Origin: Shewanella putrefaciens
Lineage (GTDB): Bacteria; Pseudomonadota; Gammaproteobacteria; Enterobacterales; Shewanellaceae
Direction: 5' to 3'
Assembly (NCBI RefSeq): GCF_016406325.1
Contig: NZ_CP066370.1
Location: 4,030,001 to 4,094,000, forward strand
Length of the DNA stretch: 64,000 nucleotides
The position numbers and the translations under genes were made by a program. Position 1 is the first letter of the stretch. Each line of letters starts with the position of its first letter. Positions 30,689 to 40,623 of the stretch are shown piece after piece. A model generated the notes under the pieces. It made no database searches. It was not told where the DNA came from and saw only the letters and a list, made by a program, of their open reading frames with translations.

Positions 30689-31755
30689 TGACCGTAACTC
30701 CTCAGTGCTAAGCCGCAGGCAACCATATATTTACTGATGTTAGGTTGCAGGATATGTTTGATTGATTCGTCTGCGTGTAAACATCCTTGAAAAGGATCGG
30801 CGATGATAGTATGAACACCTAATTCATTAATTAATAAATTAGCCATTCCTTCCAACTTAGAGGTCCCACCACATAAAACCAGATAATCGACTTTATCTCT
30901 ACCGCTGGATGTACAATAGATTTGCAGCGTACGTTTTATTTGTTGTAGTAGCTGAGTTTGAAAAGGTGATAACACTTCAAACATATAATTACGTGGTAAG
31001 TCACCTTCTATCTTGGCTTTTTCCGCTTGTTCATAGGACATACCATAAAAGGACAGTATTGACTGAGTAAACAACTCACCACCAAAGGCTTGTTCACGAA
31101 TAAAGGTTGTTTCACCAGACTCTACTACAGAAAAAGTCGTCATATTGGCGCCAATATCAACCAGTGCAACGGCTTTTTGCCTCGCTCCTTCTGGTAACTG
31201 ACCTAGGATTAACTCTGCAGAGCGCCCAAGTGCATATCCCTCAACATCAACAACTTTCGTCTCAAGTTCAACCGTATCTAATGCATCGACTCTGACATCT
31301 ATATTATCGGTACGACAGGCGCTCAATAGCACATCAACCTTAGAAGGATCGGTACTATTTACATTGAGGGTTTCAAAATCAATGCTCACTTCATCCAGGG
31401 AATAGGGAATTAAGTTATCGGCTTCTATTTCTATCTGGGCTTCCATTTCTTCCTCGCTCAGCGAAGCATCCATATAGATAACTTTTGTCATCACTGCTGA
31501 ACCAGATACAGCAACAGCCGCATATTTCACCGATTTAGGTAAGATACGCTTCACTTGCCTTAAACATTCAACAACGGCATCAACATCACGAATATCATGA
31601 TCGTTGATGGCCCCCTTTTTTACAGGGACCGCTGCATGACTGAGTATTTTGTATCCATCAGCAGTCTTACCCAGCAAAATGGCCTTAACTTCATGTGAAC
31701 CAATGTCGATTCCCACCATCTGCGGAGCCTGACGCTTCCATAAATTTGAAAGCAT
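30676..31755 (-). CDS. pilM: Type IV pilus assembly actin-like ATPase PilM
   Basis: A 359-residue cytoplasmic actin/FtsA-like protein with the phosphate 1 loop VGIDIGSHEVKAILL (about residues 14-28), the second nucleotide motif ALVDIGANMTTFSVVE and the adenosine motif LCGGTSKLEGM. It binds the PilN tail on the cytoplasmic face. It is the first gene of pilMNOPQ and is divergent from ponA, with about 190 bp between the starts. Confidence 0.95.
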   Translation of the reverse strand: MLSNLWKRQAPQMVGIDIGSHEVKAILLGKTADGYKILSHAAVPVKKGAINDHDIRDVDAVVECLRQVKRILPKSVKYAAVAVSGSAVMTKVIYMDASLSEEEMEAQIEIEADNLIPYSLDEVSIDFETLNVNSTDPSKVDVLLSACRTDNIDVRVDALDTVELETKVVDVEGYALGRSAELILGQLPEGARQKAVALVDIGANMTTFSVVESGETTFIREQAFGGELFTQSILSFYGMSYEQAEKAKIEGDLPRNYMFEVLSPFQTQLLQQIKRTLQIYCTSSGRDKVDYLVLCGGTSKLEGMANLLINELGVHTIIADPFQGCLHADESIKHILQPNISKYMVACGLALRSYGQWRT

Positions 31756-31943
31756 AGTCCGTTGTCACTTTTTAGTTATCATTCCGTTAAAGAGATTAGC
31801 ACAAAATCAATTTGTTATACTTATTTGGATAAAATGTTTCAATATTTTACACGGGCTATTTTATGAACATCACGTTTTTACTTCACCAAGACGTGCGCGC
31901 CTTATATACTGTCGCACTTAACTGAACATTAGGAACAATTTAG

Positions 31944-34463
31944 GTGAAGTGGTTAAAACGTATTGTTATAGCTCTATTTAGTCTAGCCCTTCTGGGTGTA
32001 GGCGCCATTGTTGCAGCATACTTTTATGTTTTGCCGGATTTGCCGGATGTTTCGACACTAAAAAATGTGCAATTACAAACACCTTTGCGCATTTATAGCA
32101 GCGACGGCAAGCTCATTTCTCAGTTTGGTGAAAAGCGTCGTATTCCATTAAAGTTGGAAGAAGTCCCTAAGCCTCTGTTGCAAGCCTTCCTTGCAACAGA
32201 GGATGCACGTTTCTATGAACACGGCGGAATCGATCCTGTTGGTGTTATTCGTGCTGCGGTCGTCATGTTAACTACAGGCGAAAAGAAACAAGGTGCAAGT
32301 ACGATCACTATGCAGGTGGCGCGTAACTTCTTCTTAACCCGTGACAAAACCATTATTCGTAAAGTGAAGGAGATTTTTATTTCCTATCACATTGAGCAAC
32401 TGCTAACCAAAGATGAAATCCTCGAACTCTATGTTAACCGCATTTATTTAGGTCAAAGAGCCTATGGTGTTGGCGCTGCAGCTCAAGTGTATTTTGGTAA
32501 AAACGTACAAGATCTCAGCCTATCCGAAATGAGTATGATTGCGGGTTTGCCTAAGGCTCCCTCAACACTTAACCCTATTACGTCACATTCACGCGCATTG
32601 GCTCGCCGCAATGTGGTGCTAATGCGAATGAATGAAGTCGGTTACATCAATCAAACTGAGTACCAACTGGCTCTGCAAGAACCTTTAGTCGCTAAATACC
32701 ATGGCGCTGAAATTGATCTCTATGCGCCGTATATTTCGGAAATGGCGCGGGATTATATGGTACAAAAATATGGTGAAGAAGAAGCCTATACCAATGGGTA
32801 TAACGTCTACACCACGATTTCATCGGATCTGCAGTTACTCGCACAACAAGCTTTACGTAATAATGTATACGCCTACGATGAACGCCATGGTTATAGAGGT
32901 GCCGCAGCAGTGCTGTGGACAGGAACCAGGCCAGATAACACCCAAATTCAAGCTGAACTTGCTAAGATCACGCCTGTACAGGAATTACACCCTGCTGCGG
33001 TGTTAGGTCTTAATGGTCAGCAAGCAAGCGTATTAACCGCCAAAGGTGAAACCAAAGTCATCAACTGGGATGGATTAAAGTGGGCGCGCAAATTCATTAC
33101 CGATAAACGTCAGGGTAGCGTTCCTAAAACGGCTGCTGATGTGCTAAATGTGGGTGAACGTATTTGGATCCGCGATAACGGTCAATATTTACAGTTGTCC
33201 CAAGTACCAGAGGTTGCGAGTGCCACTGTATCACTCGATCCACAAAATGGCGCTATTCGTACCTTGGTTGGTGGCTATAGCTTTAGCCAAAGTCAATATA
33301 ACCGAGTGACCCAAGCAAAACGTCAATTAGGCTCAAACATCAAACCTTTCATTTATGCTGCTGCGTTAGAGAAAGGCTTTACCTTAGCAACCTTAATCAA
33401 CAATGCGCCAATTAATAAACCCGATATCAGCCAAGGCACCGCATGGCGGCCTAAAAACTCGCCTGATATCTATGGCGGCCCAACTCGTTTACGTGTGGGT
33501 TTAGCACAGTCGATCAACGTAATGTCAGTTCGTGCGATGCGCCATATTGGTTTAGATGCTGCGATAGCTGAACTGGTAAAATTTGGTTTTAATCCAAACG
33601 ATCTACCCCGCAACGAATCTTTGGCCTTAGGTTCTCCTTCGGTAACTCCACTACAAGTTTCTACTGCGTTTAACGTATTTGCCAATGGAGGCTACTTAGT
33701 TGAACCTTTCTATATTGACCGTGTAGAAGACTCTTTTGGCAATGTCATCGAGAAAGCGAATCCAACCTTAGCTTGCAAACCAAGCAACACAGCGGCACCG
33801 CAGTCAAATGACCCGATGAATTTTGGCAATGCAGATTTAGCAACAGACGAACCTATTGCATATTGCTTTGGACAAACAGGCCGTTATGCACCACAAATTA
33901 TTTCTGAACAGGTTGCATTTCTTATTACTGAAGCCCTGAAGAGTGTTATCTGGGGTGGCGGCGATTGGAGTAAAGGCACTGGCTGGCAAGGTACGGCTTG
34001 GCGTGCTGCGCAGTTGATTAAACGACACGATATTGCAGGTAAAACAGGTACAACTAACGAATCACGTGATACTTGGTTCAGTGGTTTTAGCCCTGCACTT
34101 ACCAGCACTTTCTGGGTTGGATTTGATGATCATGGTAGACAATTAGGTAGAACCGCTTGGAATGCCAATGGCGAAAAAGATCAAATCACGGGAGCAGAAG
34201 CTGGAGCAAAAACCGCAGGGCCAGGCTGGAACGAGTTTATGAACGGTGTCTTAAAAGGTACACCTGAAGCAACTTTGATCCCACCTGAAGGTATTGTCTC
34301 AGTACGAATCGATTTAGCGACAGGTAAACTCACCCGAAAAACTGACTATACCAGTGCGTTCGAGTACTTCATTTCGGGTACCGAACCGAAGGAATACATC
34401 AGTGAAACGCAAGATGAAAATAGCCTCTTTATCGAATCACCAACGGATGATTTATTCCAATAG
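31944..34463 (+). CDS. mrcA: Penicillin-binding protein 1A
   Basis: An 839-residue bifunctional class A PBP (also called ponA). An N-terminal transmembrane anchor (about residues 7-29) precedes the GT51 glycosyltransferase domain with the catalytic EDARFYEHGGID motif (near residue 90) and GASTITMQVARN. An OB-like insertion follows, then the transpeptidase with SxxK Ser464 (SNIK) and KTGT beginning at Lys700. It polymerises and cross-links peptidoglycan in the periplasm and is activated by LpoA, encoded in this window. The start is GTG 31944, preceded by AGGAACAA. It is divergent from pilM, as in most gammaproteobacteria. Confidence 0.95.
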   Translation: MKWLKRIVIALFSLALLGVGAIVAAYFYVLPDLPDVSTLKNVQLQTPLRIYSSDGKLISQFGEKRRIPLKLEEVPKPLLQAFLATEDARFYEHGGIDPVGVIRAAVVMLTTGEKKQGASTITMQVARNFFLTRDKTIIRKVKEIFISYHIEQLLTKDEILELYVNRIYLGQRAYGVGAAAQVYFGKNVQDLSLSEMSMIAGLPKAPSTLNPITSHSRALARRNVVLMRMNEVGYINQTEYQLALQEPLVAKYHGAEIDLYAPYISEMARDYMVQKYGEEEAYTNGYNVYTTISSDLQLLAQQALRNNVYAYDERHGYRGAAAVLWTGTRPDNTQIQAELAKITPVQELHPAAVLGLNGQQASVLTAKGETKVINWDGLKWARKFITDKRQGSVPKTAADVLNVGERIWIRDNGQYLQLSQVPEVASATVSLDPQNGAIRTLVGGYSFSQSQYNRVTQAKRQLGSNIKPFIYAAALEKGFTLATLINNAPINKPDISQGTAWRPKNSPDIYGGPTRLRVGLAQSINVMSVRAMRHIGLDAAIAELVKFGFNPNDLPRNESLALGSPSVTPLQVSTAFNVFANGGYLVEPFYIDRVEDSFGNVIEKANPTLACKPSNTAAPQSNDPMNFGNADLATDEPIAYCFGQTGRYAPQIISEQVAFLITEALKSVIWGGGDWSKGTGWQGTAWRAAQLIKRHDIAGKTGTTNESRDTWFSGFSPALTSTFWVGFDDHGRQLGRTAWNANGEKDQITGAEAGAKTAGPGWNEFMNGVLKGTPEATLIPPEGIVSVRIDLATGKLTRKTDYTSAFEYFISGTEPKEYISETQDENSLFIESPTDDLFQ

Positions 34464-34500
34464 GCTTCATCTTTTTTGTGATAACAATGAATAACCAATA

Positions 34501-34528
34501 AAAAACGCGACTTAGGGTCGCGTTTTTT
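34501..34528. terminator. Bidirectional terminator between mrcA and argH
   Basis: The stem CGCGAC / GTCGCG is extended by A/T pairs and flanked by AAAAA and TTTTTT, so it can terminate both the plus-strand mrcA and the minus-strand argH transcripts, which converge here. Confidence 0.8.
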
Positions 34529-34545
34529 ATTGTCTTAAGTATGCC

Positions 34546-35919
34546 TTAGCGTGCTTTCTTGGCAGCAATAGCCTGTTGAATTTGTGGCAAAGCAGTACCG
34601 CCGAGTACATCGCGTTTCGCCAAACAGGCTTCAATAGTCAGGTTGGGATAGACATCCTCCTCAATGATAGCGGCAAAAGTTTTTAATTCGGCCAAGGAGA
34701 AATCCTCGAGCGGAATTTGCTTCGCTATCGCTGCTACGACGACTTCACCCACTACGTGATGCGCCTCTCTAAAAGGCATACCTTTAGATACTAGATAATC
34801 GGCCAATTCAGTAGAGTTGGCATAACCTTGCTGCGCGGCTAACAGCGCATTAGGACGATTAACCTTCAAGCCAGATAACACTAACACCGCCATATCGAGG
34901 CAAATTGCCCAGCTATCGACCACATCAAACAGGCCTTCTTTATCTTCCTGCATATCTTTATTGTACGCCAAAGGCAGCGCTTTCATCGTAGTGAGAATGC
35001 CCACTAAGCTGCCATAAACCCGGCCGGTTTTACCACGGATAAGCTCTAATGCGTCTGGATTTTTCTTCTGTGGCATCAGGGATGAACCCGAGGTCACTTC
35101 ATCACTCAGGGAAATAAAGTTCGCTTCACCTGAGTTAAAGAAAATCAAATCTTCAGCCATACGGCTTAAGTGCATCATGCTGATTGAGGCGGTTGAACAA
35201 AGCTCTACCACGTGATCTCTGTCTGATACGCTATCTAAGCTATTCAGCGTTGGCGAAGAAAAGTTCAACGCTGCAGCCAGTGCATGTCGATCCATTTTGT
35301 AGGCTGTGCCAGCAAGGGCACCCGAACCTAATGGGCAAGTATTCGCGCGAGTTAACGCATCGGCTAAACGGCTGATATCCCGCTCAGTCATTTCCACATA
35401 GGCCAAACACCAGTGACCAAATGTCACAGGTTGCGCGCGCTGCAAGTGAGTGTAACCGGGCATTACCGCATCAAATTCACGCTCAGCCAACGCCAGTAAT
35501 TCAGCATGTAAGCCTTGAAGGCGCGCGAGTAATGCTTTGCCTTCGGATTGACACCAAAGCTTTAAATCGGTGGCAACTTGATCGTTACGGCTACGGCCAG
35601 TGTGCAGTTTTTTACCGAGATCGCCCACTTTAGCAATCAAAGCTGACTCGACGAAACTGTGAATATCTTCGGCGCCCGAGGCGAGAATAATCGCTGGATC
35701 GCCCTGCACTTCCACCAGCAAGTCATTGAGTGCTTTTTTCAAGTCACTGCATTCAGTTGCGGTGATAATACCCACGCTGGCAATCGCATCCGCCCAAGCA
35801 ATAGAGCCGACCACATCTTGCTCAAACAAACGGTAATCCACTGGCAGTGAATCGTTGAATAATTTAAATAGCGCGCTAGTTTCGCCTTGAAATCTTCCAC
35901 CCCATAAAGCCATGCTCAA
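34546..35919 (-). CDS. argH: Argininosuccinate lyase
   Basis: A 457-residue fumarase-superfamily enzyme that splits argininosuccinate into arginine and fumarate. The signature [12 protein letters not shown] (near residue 280), [13 protein letters not shown] and [11 protein letters not shown] are all present. It is of normal length and not fused to an acetyltransferase (the argHA fusion found in Vibrio and some other marine gammaproteobacteria). It is the last gene of argCBFGH, 86 bp after argG with a terminator-like hairpin between them. Confidence 0.96.
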   Translation of the reverse strand: MSMALWGGRFQGETSALFKLFNDSLPVDYRLFEQDVVGSIAWADAIASVGIITATECSDLKKALNDLLVEVQGDPAIILASGAEDIHSFVESALIAKVGDLGKKLHTGRSRNDQVATDLKLWCQSEGKALLARLQGLHAELLALAEREFDAVMPGYTHLQRAQPVTFGHWCLAYVEMTERDISRLADALTRANTCPLGSGALAGTAYKMDRHALAAALNFSSPTLNSLDSVSDRDHVVELCSTASISMMHLSRMAEDLIFFNSGEANFISLSDEVTSGSSLMPQKKNPDALELIRGKTGRVYGSLVGILTTMKALPLAYNKDMQEDKEGLFDVVDSWAICLDMAVLVLSGLKVNRPNALLAAQQGYANSTELADYLVSKGMPFREAHHVVGEVVVAAIAKQIPLEDFSLAELKTFAAIIEEDVYPNLTIEACLAKRDVLGGTALPQIQQAIAAKKAR

Positions 35920-35970
35920 TCCCCTCGGTCACTGCTTTTAATACGTTAAAGCCATTAAAACTTAAGATAT

Positions 35971-35994
35971 AAAAAAGGGCGCTAGGCGCCCTTT
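35971..35994 (-). terminator. Intra-operon terminator between argG and argH
   Basis: The stem GGGCGC / GCGCCC with a 3-nt loop is followed by TTTTTT on the minus strand. It lies 12-35 bp after the argG stop and 52 bp before the argH start, so it should reduce read-through into argH unless overridden. Confidence 0.7.
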
Positions 35995-36005
35995 CTGTCT
36001 GCCTA

Positions 36006-37229
36006 TTACTTAGCGTTGAGCGCGCGGATGCGGCTCGCTAGTGAGTACAGGCGGATAAAGCCTTCTGCGTGTTTTTGATCGTACACTTGGTCTTCACCGA
36101 AGGTCGCAAACGCTTCAGAGTACAGACTGTTTGGCGAGCGCTTCTTAACGGCAATCGCATGACCTTTGTAGAGTTTAACCACGACTTCACCGTTAACAGA
36201 CTCGGCTAATGACTCAGATGCTGCCAGCAGAGACTTACACAGCGGCGTGAACCAACGTCCGTCATACACTAGATGCGCCATTTGTGCGCCAACCTGCTCA
36301 CGCCAAGTACGGCTGGTTTTATCCAGTACTAACTCTTCAATCGCGCGCAGCGCCGCGAACATTACTGTGCCGCCTGGTGTTTCGTAACAACCACGAGACT
36401 TCATACCCACTAAACGGTTTTCGGTAATATCGATACGACCCACGCCGTGGGGTGCTGCAATGGCATTCAGTTTCATCAGCACAGCGTACGGCGTTAATGC
36501 TTCGCCGTTTACTTTAGTCACACGACCATTTTCGACTTCGAGTGACACGTATTCTGGTTGGTTCGGCGCATCTTCTGGATCGGCAGTCAGTGTCCACACA
36601 CCTTTACTTGGCTCGTTCCATGGATCTTCTAACTCACCGCCTTCATGGGAAATATGGAAGGCGTTAGCATCACGGCTATAGATTTTAGTCGCTGATGCTG
36701 ACGTCTTGATATTGCGCTCGGCTAAATAGTCCAACAGATCCTCACGGCTCTGCATAGTCCATTCACGCCATGGGGCAATCACTTTTAAATCAGGTGCTAA
36801 TGCGGCAAAGCAACCTTCGAAACGCACTTGGTCGTTACCCTTACCGGTACAACCGTGGCACAGGGCATCGGCGCCCACTTTACGGGCCACTTCAACCTGC
36901 GCCTTAGCGATGATTGGACGCGCCATTGACGTACCGAGTAAATAAGTGCCTTCGTAAATCGCACCCGTTGCCATAGTTGGGTAGATATAGTCTTTAACAA
37001 ATTCTTCTTTCAGATCGACGATATGGCATTCTGATGCGCCAGAGGCTAAGGCTTTTTCAGTCAAGCCAACGAGCTCTTCTTCACCTTGGCCAACGTCGGC
37101 GCAGAATGCGATGATTTCACAGTTATCGTAGTTTTCTTTTAACCAAGGAATAATGGCCGAGGTATCTAGACCACCTGAATAGGCTAAAACCACTTTTTTC
37201 ACGCCAGTATTTTTGTTCTCGATAGACAT
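36006..37229 (-). CDS. argG: Argininosuccinate synthase
   Basis: A 407-residue ATP-dependent ligase that joins citrulline and aspartate. The P-loop-like [15 protein letters not shown] (about residues 17-31), [19 protein letters not shown] and [15 protein letters not shown] are family signatures. It belongs to the shorter bacterial type. It lies 59 bp after argF on the same strand. Confidence 0.97.
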   Translation of the reverse strand: MSIENKNTGVKKVVLAYSGGLDTSAIIPWLKENYDNCEIIAFCADVGQGEEELVGLTEKALASGASECHIVDLKEEFVKDYIYPTMATGAIYEGTYLLGTSMARPIIAKAQVEVARKVGADALCHGCTGKGNDQVRFEGCFAALAPDLKVIAPWREWTMQSREDLLDYLAERNIKTSASATKIYSRDANAFHISHEGGELEDPWNEPSKGVWTLTADPEDAPNQPEYVSLEVENGRVTKVNGEALTPYAVLMKLNAIAAPHGVGRIDITENRLVGMKSRGCYETPGGTVMFAALRAIEELVLDKTSRTWREQVGAQMAHLVYDGRWFTPLCKSLLAASESLAESVNGEVVVKLYKGHAIAVKKRSPNSLYSEAFATFGEDQVYDQKHAEGFIRLYSLASRIRALNAK

Positions 37230-37288
37230 CTTAAATTCCTATGACTCGTTTCTCTCAAGGAGAAAACAGGCTGCTAAACAGGGTTAAT

Positions 37289-38194
37289 TTAACTAAATAA
37301 GGTTACCAGTACTGCATTTTGGGCATGCATCCGATTTTCGGCTTGTTGCAGAATTAAGGATCCTGCACCGTCCATCACTTCATCTGTTACTTCTACACCA
37401 CGGTGGGCGGGCAAACAATGCATAAAGAAGTTAGCACCCGCTTTCGCCATCAAGGCTTTGTTGACTTGATAAGGTGCAAACTTATCCTTAATCTCCGCTA
37501 ATGGAGTTGAATCGCCCATTGAAATCCAAGTATCAGTATAAATAGCATCGTGGCCTTCAATCGCATCAATATCTGAGGTCAGCACAATTTTGCCGCCATA
37601 TCGGTTGGCGATCTCTTGCACTTCTGCCACTACGTAGCCATCAGGAAAGTGACCCGCAGGGCAGATCACTGTCATGGTGGCACCGAGAATAGCCGCACAA
37701 TACATCAGCGAGTGAGTGACATTATTACCATCACCAACATAAGCTAATTTAGCTTTGCTGACATCCTCAAACTGCTCTGCCAGAGTTAAAAAGTCAGCTA
37801 AGGCTTGGCAAGGATGATAAAGATCTGACAGCGCATTGATCACAGGCACTGAGCCGAACTCGGCTAATTGTTCGATAGTGGTGTGTGAATAGGTTCTCGC
37901 CACAATTGCGTCGGCCCAACAGGACAGGTTAGCAGCAAAGTCAGCAACCGATTCCCGTTTCCCCAGCTCACCATTTTGCTGATCTAGGTATAAACAGTGG
38001 CCACCGAGCTTATTAATACCGATATCAAAGCTAACGCGGGTTCTGAGCGAGGGCTTTTCAAATAACATCACCACACTCTTGCCATCCAGCGCATGACGAT
38101 ACTCTGCCGGATTGGCTTTGATCGTTTTTGCCAAGGCAATGAGATCCTGTAACTGCTGCTGGGTTAAGTCTTTTATCGATAGTAAATGCTTCAT
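37289..38194 (-). CDS. argF: Ornithine carbamoyltransferase
   Basis: A 301-residue transcarbamoylase making citrulline from ornithine and carbamoyl phosphate. The carbamoyl phosphate site is EKPSLRTRVSF (SLRTR, about residues 51-55), with HPCQALADFLT and the catalytic HCLPAHRG. It lies 12 bp after argB. Confidence 0.96.
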   Translation of the reverse strand: MKHLLSIKDLTQQQLQDLIALAKTIKANPAEYRHALDGKSVVMLFEKPSLRTRVSFDIGINKLGGHCLYLDQQNGELGKRESVADFAANLSCWADAIVARTYSHTTIEQLAEFGSVPVINALSDLYHPCQALADFLTLAEQFEDVSKAKLAYVGDGNNVTHSLMYCAAILGATMTVICPAGHFPDGYVVAEVQEIANRYGGKIVLTSDIDAIEGHDAIYTDTWISMGDSTPLAEIKDKFAPYQVNKALMAKAGANFFMHCLPAHRGVEVTDEVMDGAGSLILQQAENRMHAQNAVLVTLFS

Positions 38195-38206
38195 AACCTA
38201 CTCCAC

Positions 38207-38989
38207 TTATGGTTGGATTTGTGTTCCTACGGCTTCACCTTTTGCTAATGCGATTAATTGGCTTGCATCACGCCACGAGGCAACTTGTACCGCCTGCCCC
38301 ATCCACTGCGCGACTTCGAGCGCAGCTTCAACTTTGACCTTCATTCCTTTTTCGATCACACCTTGCTTAACAAGGTCTGCTATCTGCTTGCCATTTAAAC
38401 TGTGGATGAGCTGGCCTTTACCATCGAGCACCCCAGAAACATCCGACAGTAGCACTAACTTGCCTCCTACTAACTTGGCTAATGCCGTCGCCGCTTGGTC
38501 AGCATTGACGTTAAGCATTTGACCATCGTCCATCATGGCGATAGAGCTACAAATCGGCATCCAACCTTGCTCAAGGATAAACTTAAGATAAGTGCCATCC
38601 TTTGGCGTGACTTCGCCAACAAGGCCTAAACGCTCATCTTTAATCTTAGCCGAAACAGTATTGCCATCGGCAAGGCTCATGCCCACACTCACAATGCCAG
38701 CCTTAGTCGCTGCGCCTTGAAGGATTTTGTTCGAAGTGCCCGCAAGTGCGCCGGCAATAATCGGCATTTGCTCGGGCGGAGTCACCCGTAAACCTTCTAA
38801 CTTGACGGTCTCCATACCGTTTGCTGCTAACTGCTCATCCACCAGACAGCCGCCGCCATGTACCATCAACACTTGCTGACCATTGGCTAACATAGCCGCA
38901 GCCGTATCCATCAATCGCGCCATCCCCATTTCACATTGCAGCAGCGCGCCGCCCACTTTAAGCACTAATACTGAGTTGTTTATAGACAT
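38207..38989 (-). CDS. argB: Acetylglutamate kinase
   Basis: A 260-residue amino-acid kinase that phosphorylates N-acetylglutamate. LKVGGALLQ is the N-terminal phosphate-binding strand, VHGGGCLVDEQL the substrate loop, and NVNADQAATALAKLVGGKLV the nucleotide-binding region. It is the short, E. coli-like, arginine-insensitive length class, so control is more likely transcriptional. It lies 31 bp after argC. Confidence 0.95.
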   Translation of the reverse strand: MSINNSVLVLKVGGALLQCEMGMARLMDTAAAMLANGQQVLMVHGGGCLVDEQLAANGMETVKLEGLRVTPPEQMPIIAGALAGTSNKILQGAATKAGIVSVGMSLADGNTVSAKIKDERLGLVGEVTPKDGTYLKFILEQGWMPICSSIAMMDDGQMLNVNADQAATALAKLVGGKLVLLSDVSGVLDGKGQLIHSLNGKQIADLVKQGVIEKGMKVKVEAALEVAQWMGQAVQVASWRDASQLIALAKGEAVGTQIQP

Positions 38990-39020
38990 CTTGACGACTC
39001 TCTTAAATAAGGATGAACAA

Positions 39021-40001
39021 TTAAAGGTTAAAATGAATCTTTATGCATTGCAGCGCTTGGCTGGCAGCACCTTTCATCAAATTATCGATTGCACTGGCTA
39101 CCACTAAGTAACCGCTATTCTCATCAAACTTCCAACCTAAGTGGCAGTTAGGTGTCAGCACCACATCGTCTACTTTCGGGAACTGATTGTGCTTCACGGT
39201 GACCAATGGCGCCTTGTCATACACGCTATAGGCCGCGGCCACATCGGCAGTCGTTGTGCCCGGTTTTAGCTGTACGGTAATGGTCGCTAAAATGCCACGC
39301 TTAAAGTTACCAAGGTGCGGTGTAAATATCACTTCTTGCCCAAGCTGAGTGGCGATCTCGGGTTGATGTCTGTGGCCTAATACGCCGTAAGGTGTCAGGC
39401 TCACTTCACAAAAACTGGTGTGTAACTGCGCTTTACGGCCCGCACCTGTTACGCCACTCACCGCATTGATCACCGGATAAGCCGATGTCAGTAAACTCGC
39501 CAATGGTTTTAACGCTGTCAACGATGCAGTCGGGTAACAACCTGGTACGGCAATCATCTTAGTCGCAGCGATTTCTTTGGCATTCCATTCGGCAAGGCCG
39601 TATACGGCTTTGGCTAAAACTTCAGGATATTCATGCTCAAAGCCATACCACTTAGGGTATTGCGCCACATCGCTGAAACGATAAGCACCGCTTAAATCGA
39701 ATACCGCCAAACCTTGTGCATAAAACCAAGCCGCTAAATGCAAGCTTACTGAATGCTCAGTCGCTAAGACCACGGCATCTGCTTCGGCAACGATTTTTGC
39801 CTTAGCTTCATCGGACAATGGCGACAGCGTTAATGCAATATGGCTATAGCTAGGGTACAAATCGGCTAAAGGTTTACCTTTATCTAAACTGTTTTCAGAA
39901 ACATACAACCCCTGAATCGTCAGCTCTGCTTCTGCATGGATTAAAGCGGTCAGTTGCGCGCCTGTGTAACCACTGGCACCAATAATGGCGATATTTTTCA
40001 T
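39021..40001 (-). CDS. argC: N-acetyl-gamma-glutamyl-phosphate reductase
   Basis: A 326-residue NADPH-dependent reductase. The Rossmann motif [14 protein letters not shown] begins at residue 3, and the catalytic cysteine lies in [13 protein letters not shown] (near residue 153). It is the first gene of argCBFGH and faces ppc across a 622-bp control region that carries ArgR-like half sites. Confidence 0.96.
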   Translation of the reverse strand: MKNIAIIGASGYTGAQLTALIHAEAELTIQGLYVSENSLDKGKPLADLYPSYSHIALTLSPLSDEAKAKIVAEADAVVLATEHSVSLHLAAWFYAQGLAVFDLSGAYRFSDVAQYPKWYGFEHEYPEVLAKAVYGLAEWNAKEIAATKMIAVPGCYPTASLTALKPLASLLTSAYPVINAVSGVTGAGRKAQLHTSFCEVSLTPYGVLGHRHQPEIATQLGQEVIFTPHLGNFKRGILATITVQLKPGTTTADVAAAYSVYDKAPLVTVKHNQFPKVDDVVLTPNCHLGWKFDENSGYLVVASAIDNLMKGAASQALQCIKIHFNL

Positions 40002-40623
40002 GTGTTTTGTCTTATTAACCGAATCAAAGAAACTTAAAGAATAGATGAATAGCGTACACGCAACCGCGTATATCTATGATGACAAGACTATCGTCGCAGG
40101 AAATCGTAATAGATTGTTATTTTATTCACTGTCAGGCTAATACTGTGCATCATGATATTCACTCTACAGGTCACAGGGGGTGACTCATCTCAACTGATGG
40201 CTAGACTACCACAAAGATCTACTTATGCAATATATGTGAATATATATTTTTAATTTATTTTCATATTCCTTACTCTGCAGTGGATTTCATCGGTAAGTTC
40301 CTCATTCAGCTAACTCGTTAATAACTCAGTTATCTAGGTCTAATTTGCACCGAAACCAGTCCTTTTTATTAACAGCTAAGATACATGCTTGCAAAGCACA
40401 AAATGATGCACTTCATATTCACTTACGCTAATCATCACAAAATATTGCGTGACTTCGCATTTCTATTGAATATTCTTCATCGAATATCGTGATCGGTTGT
40501 ATATCAGATAAGCCAGTCGTATAAGTTATAAGTTCTGCTGTTGACCATAGCCCCAAGTGATAGGTATTGTGCTAACGAGCTAAATGCACAGCGGATTTTT
40601 ATGTTTTTCTATTCGGAGTAACT
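40002..40623. promoter_or_regulatory. argC-ppc divergent control region with candidate ArgR boxes
   Basis: This AT-rich 622-bp gap has no gene I can support. Several 18-bp windows resemble the ArgR box (wnTGAATwwwwATTCAnw): 40113-40130 and 40146-40163 (right half ATTCA intact), 40235-40252 (TGTGAATATATATTTTTA, left half intact), 40406-40423 (right half intact) and 40465-40482 (ATTGAATATTCTTCATCG). None is perfect, and the pairs are not at the typical 21-bp spacing, so exact operators are uncertain. The ppc ribosome-binding site is CGGAG at 40615-40619. Confidence 0.45.
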
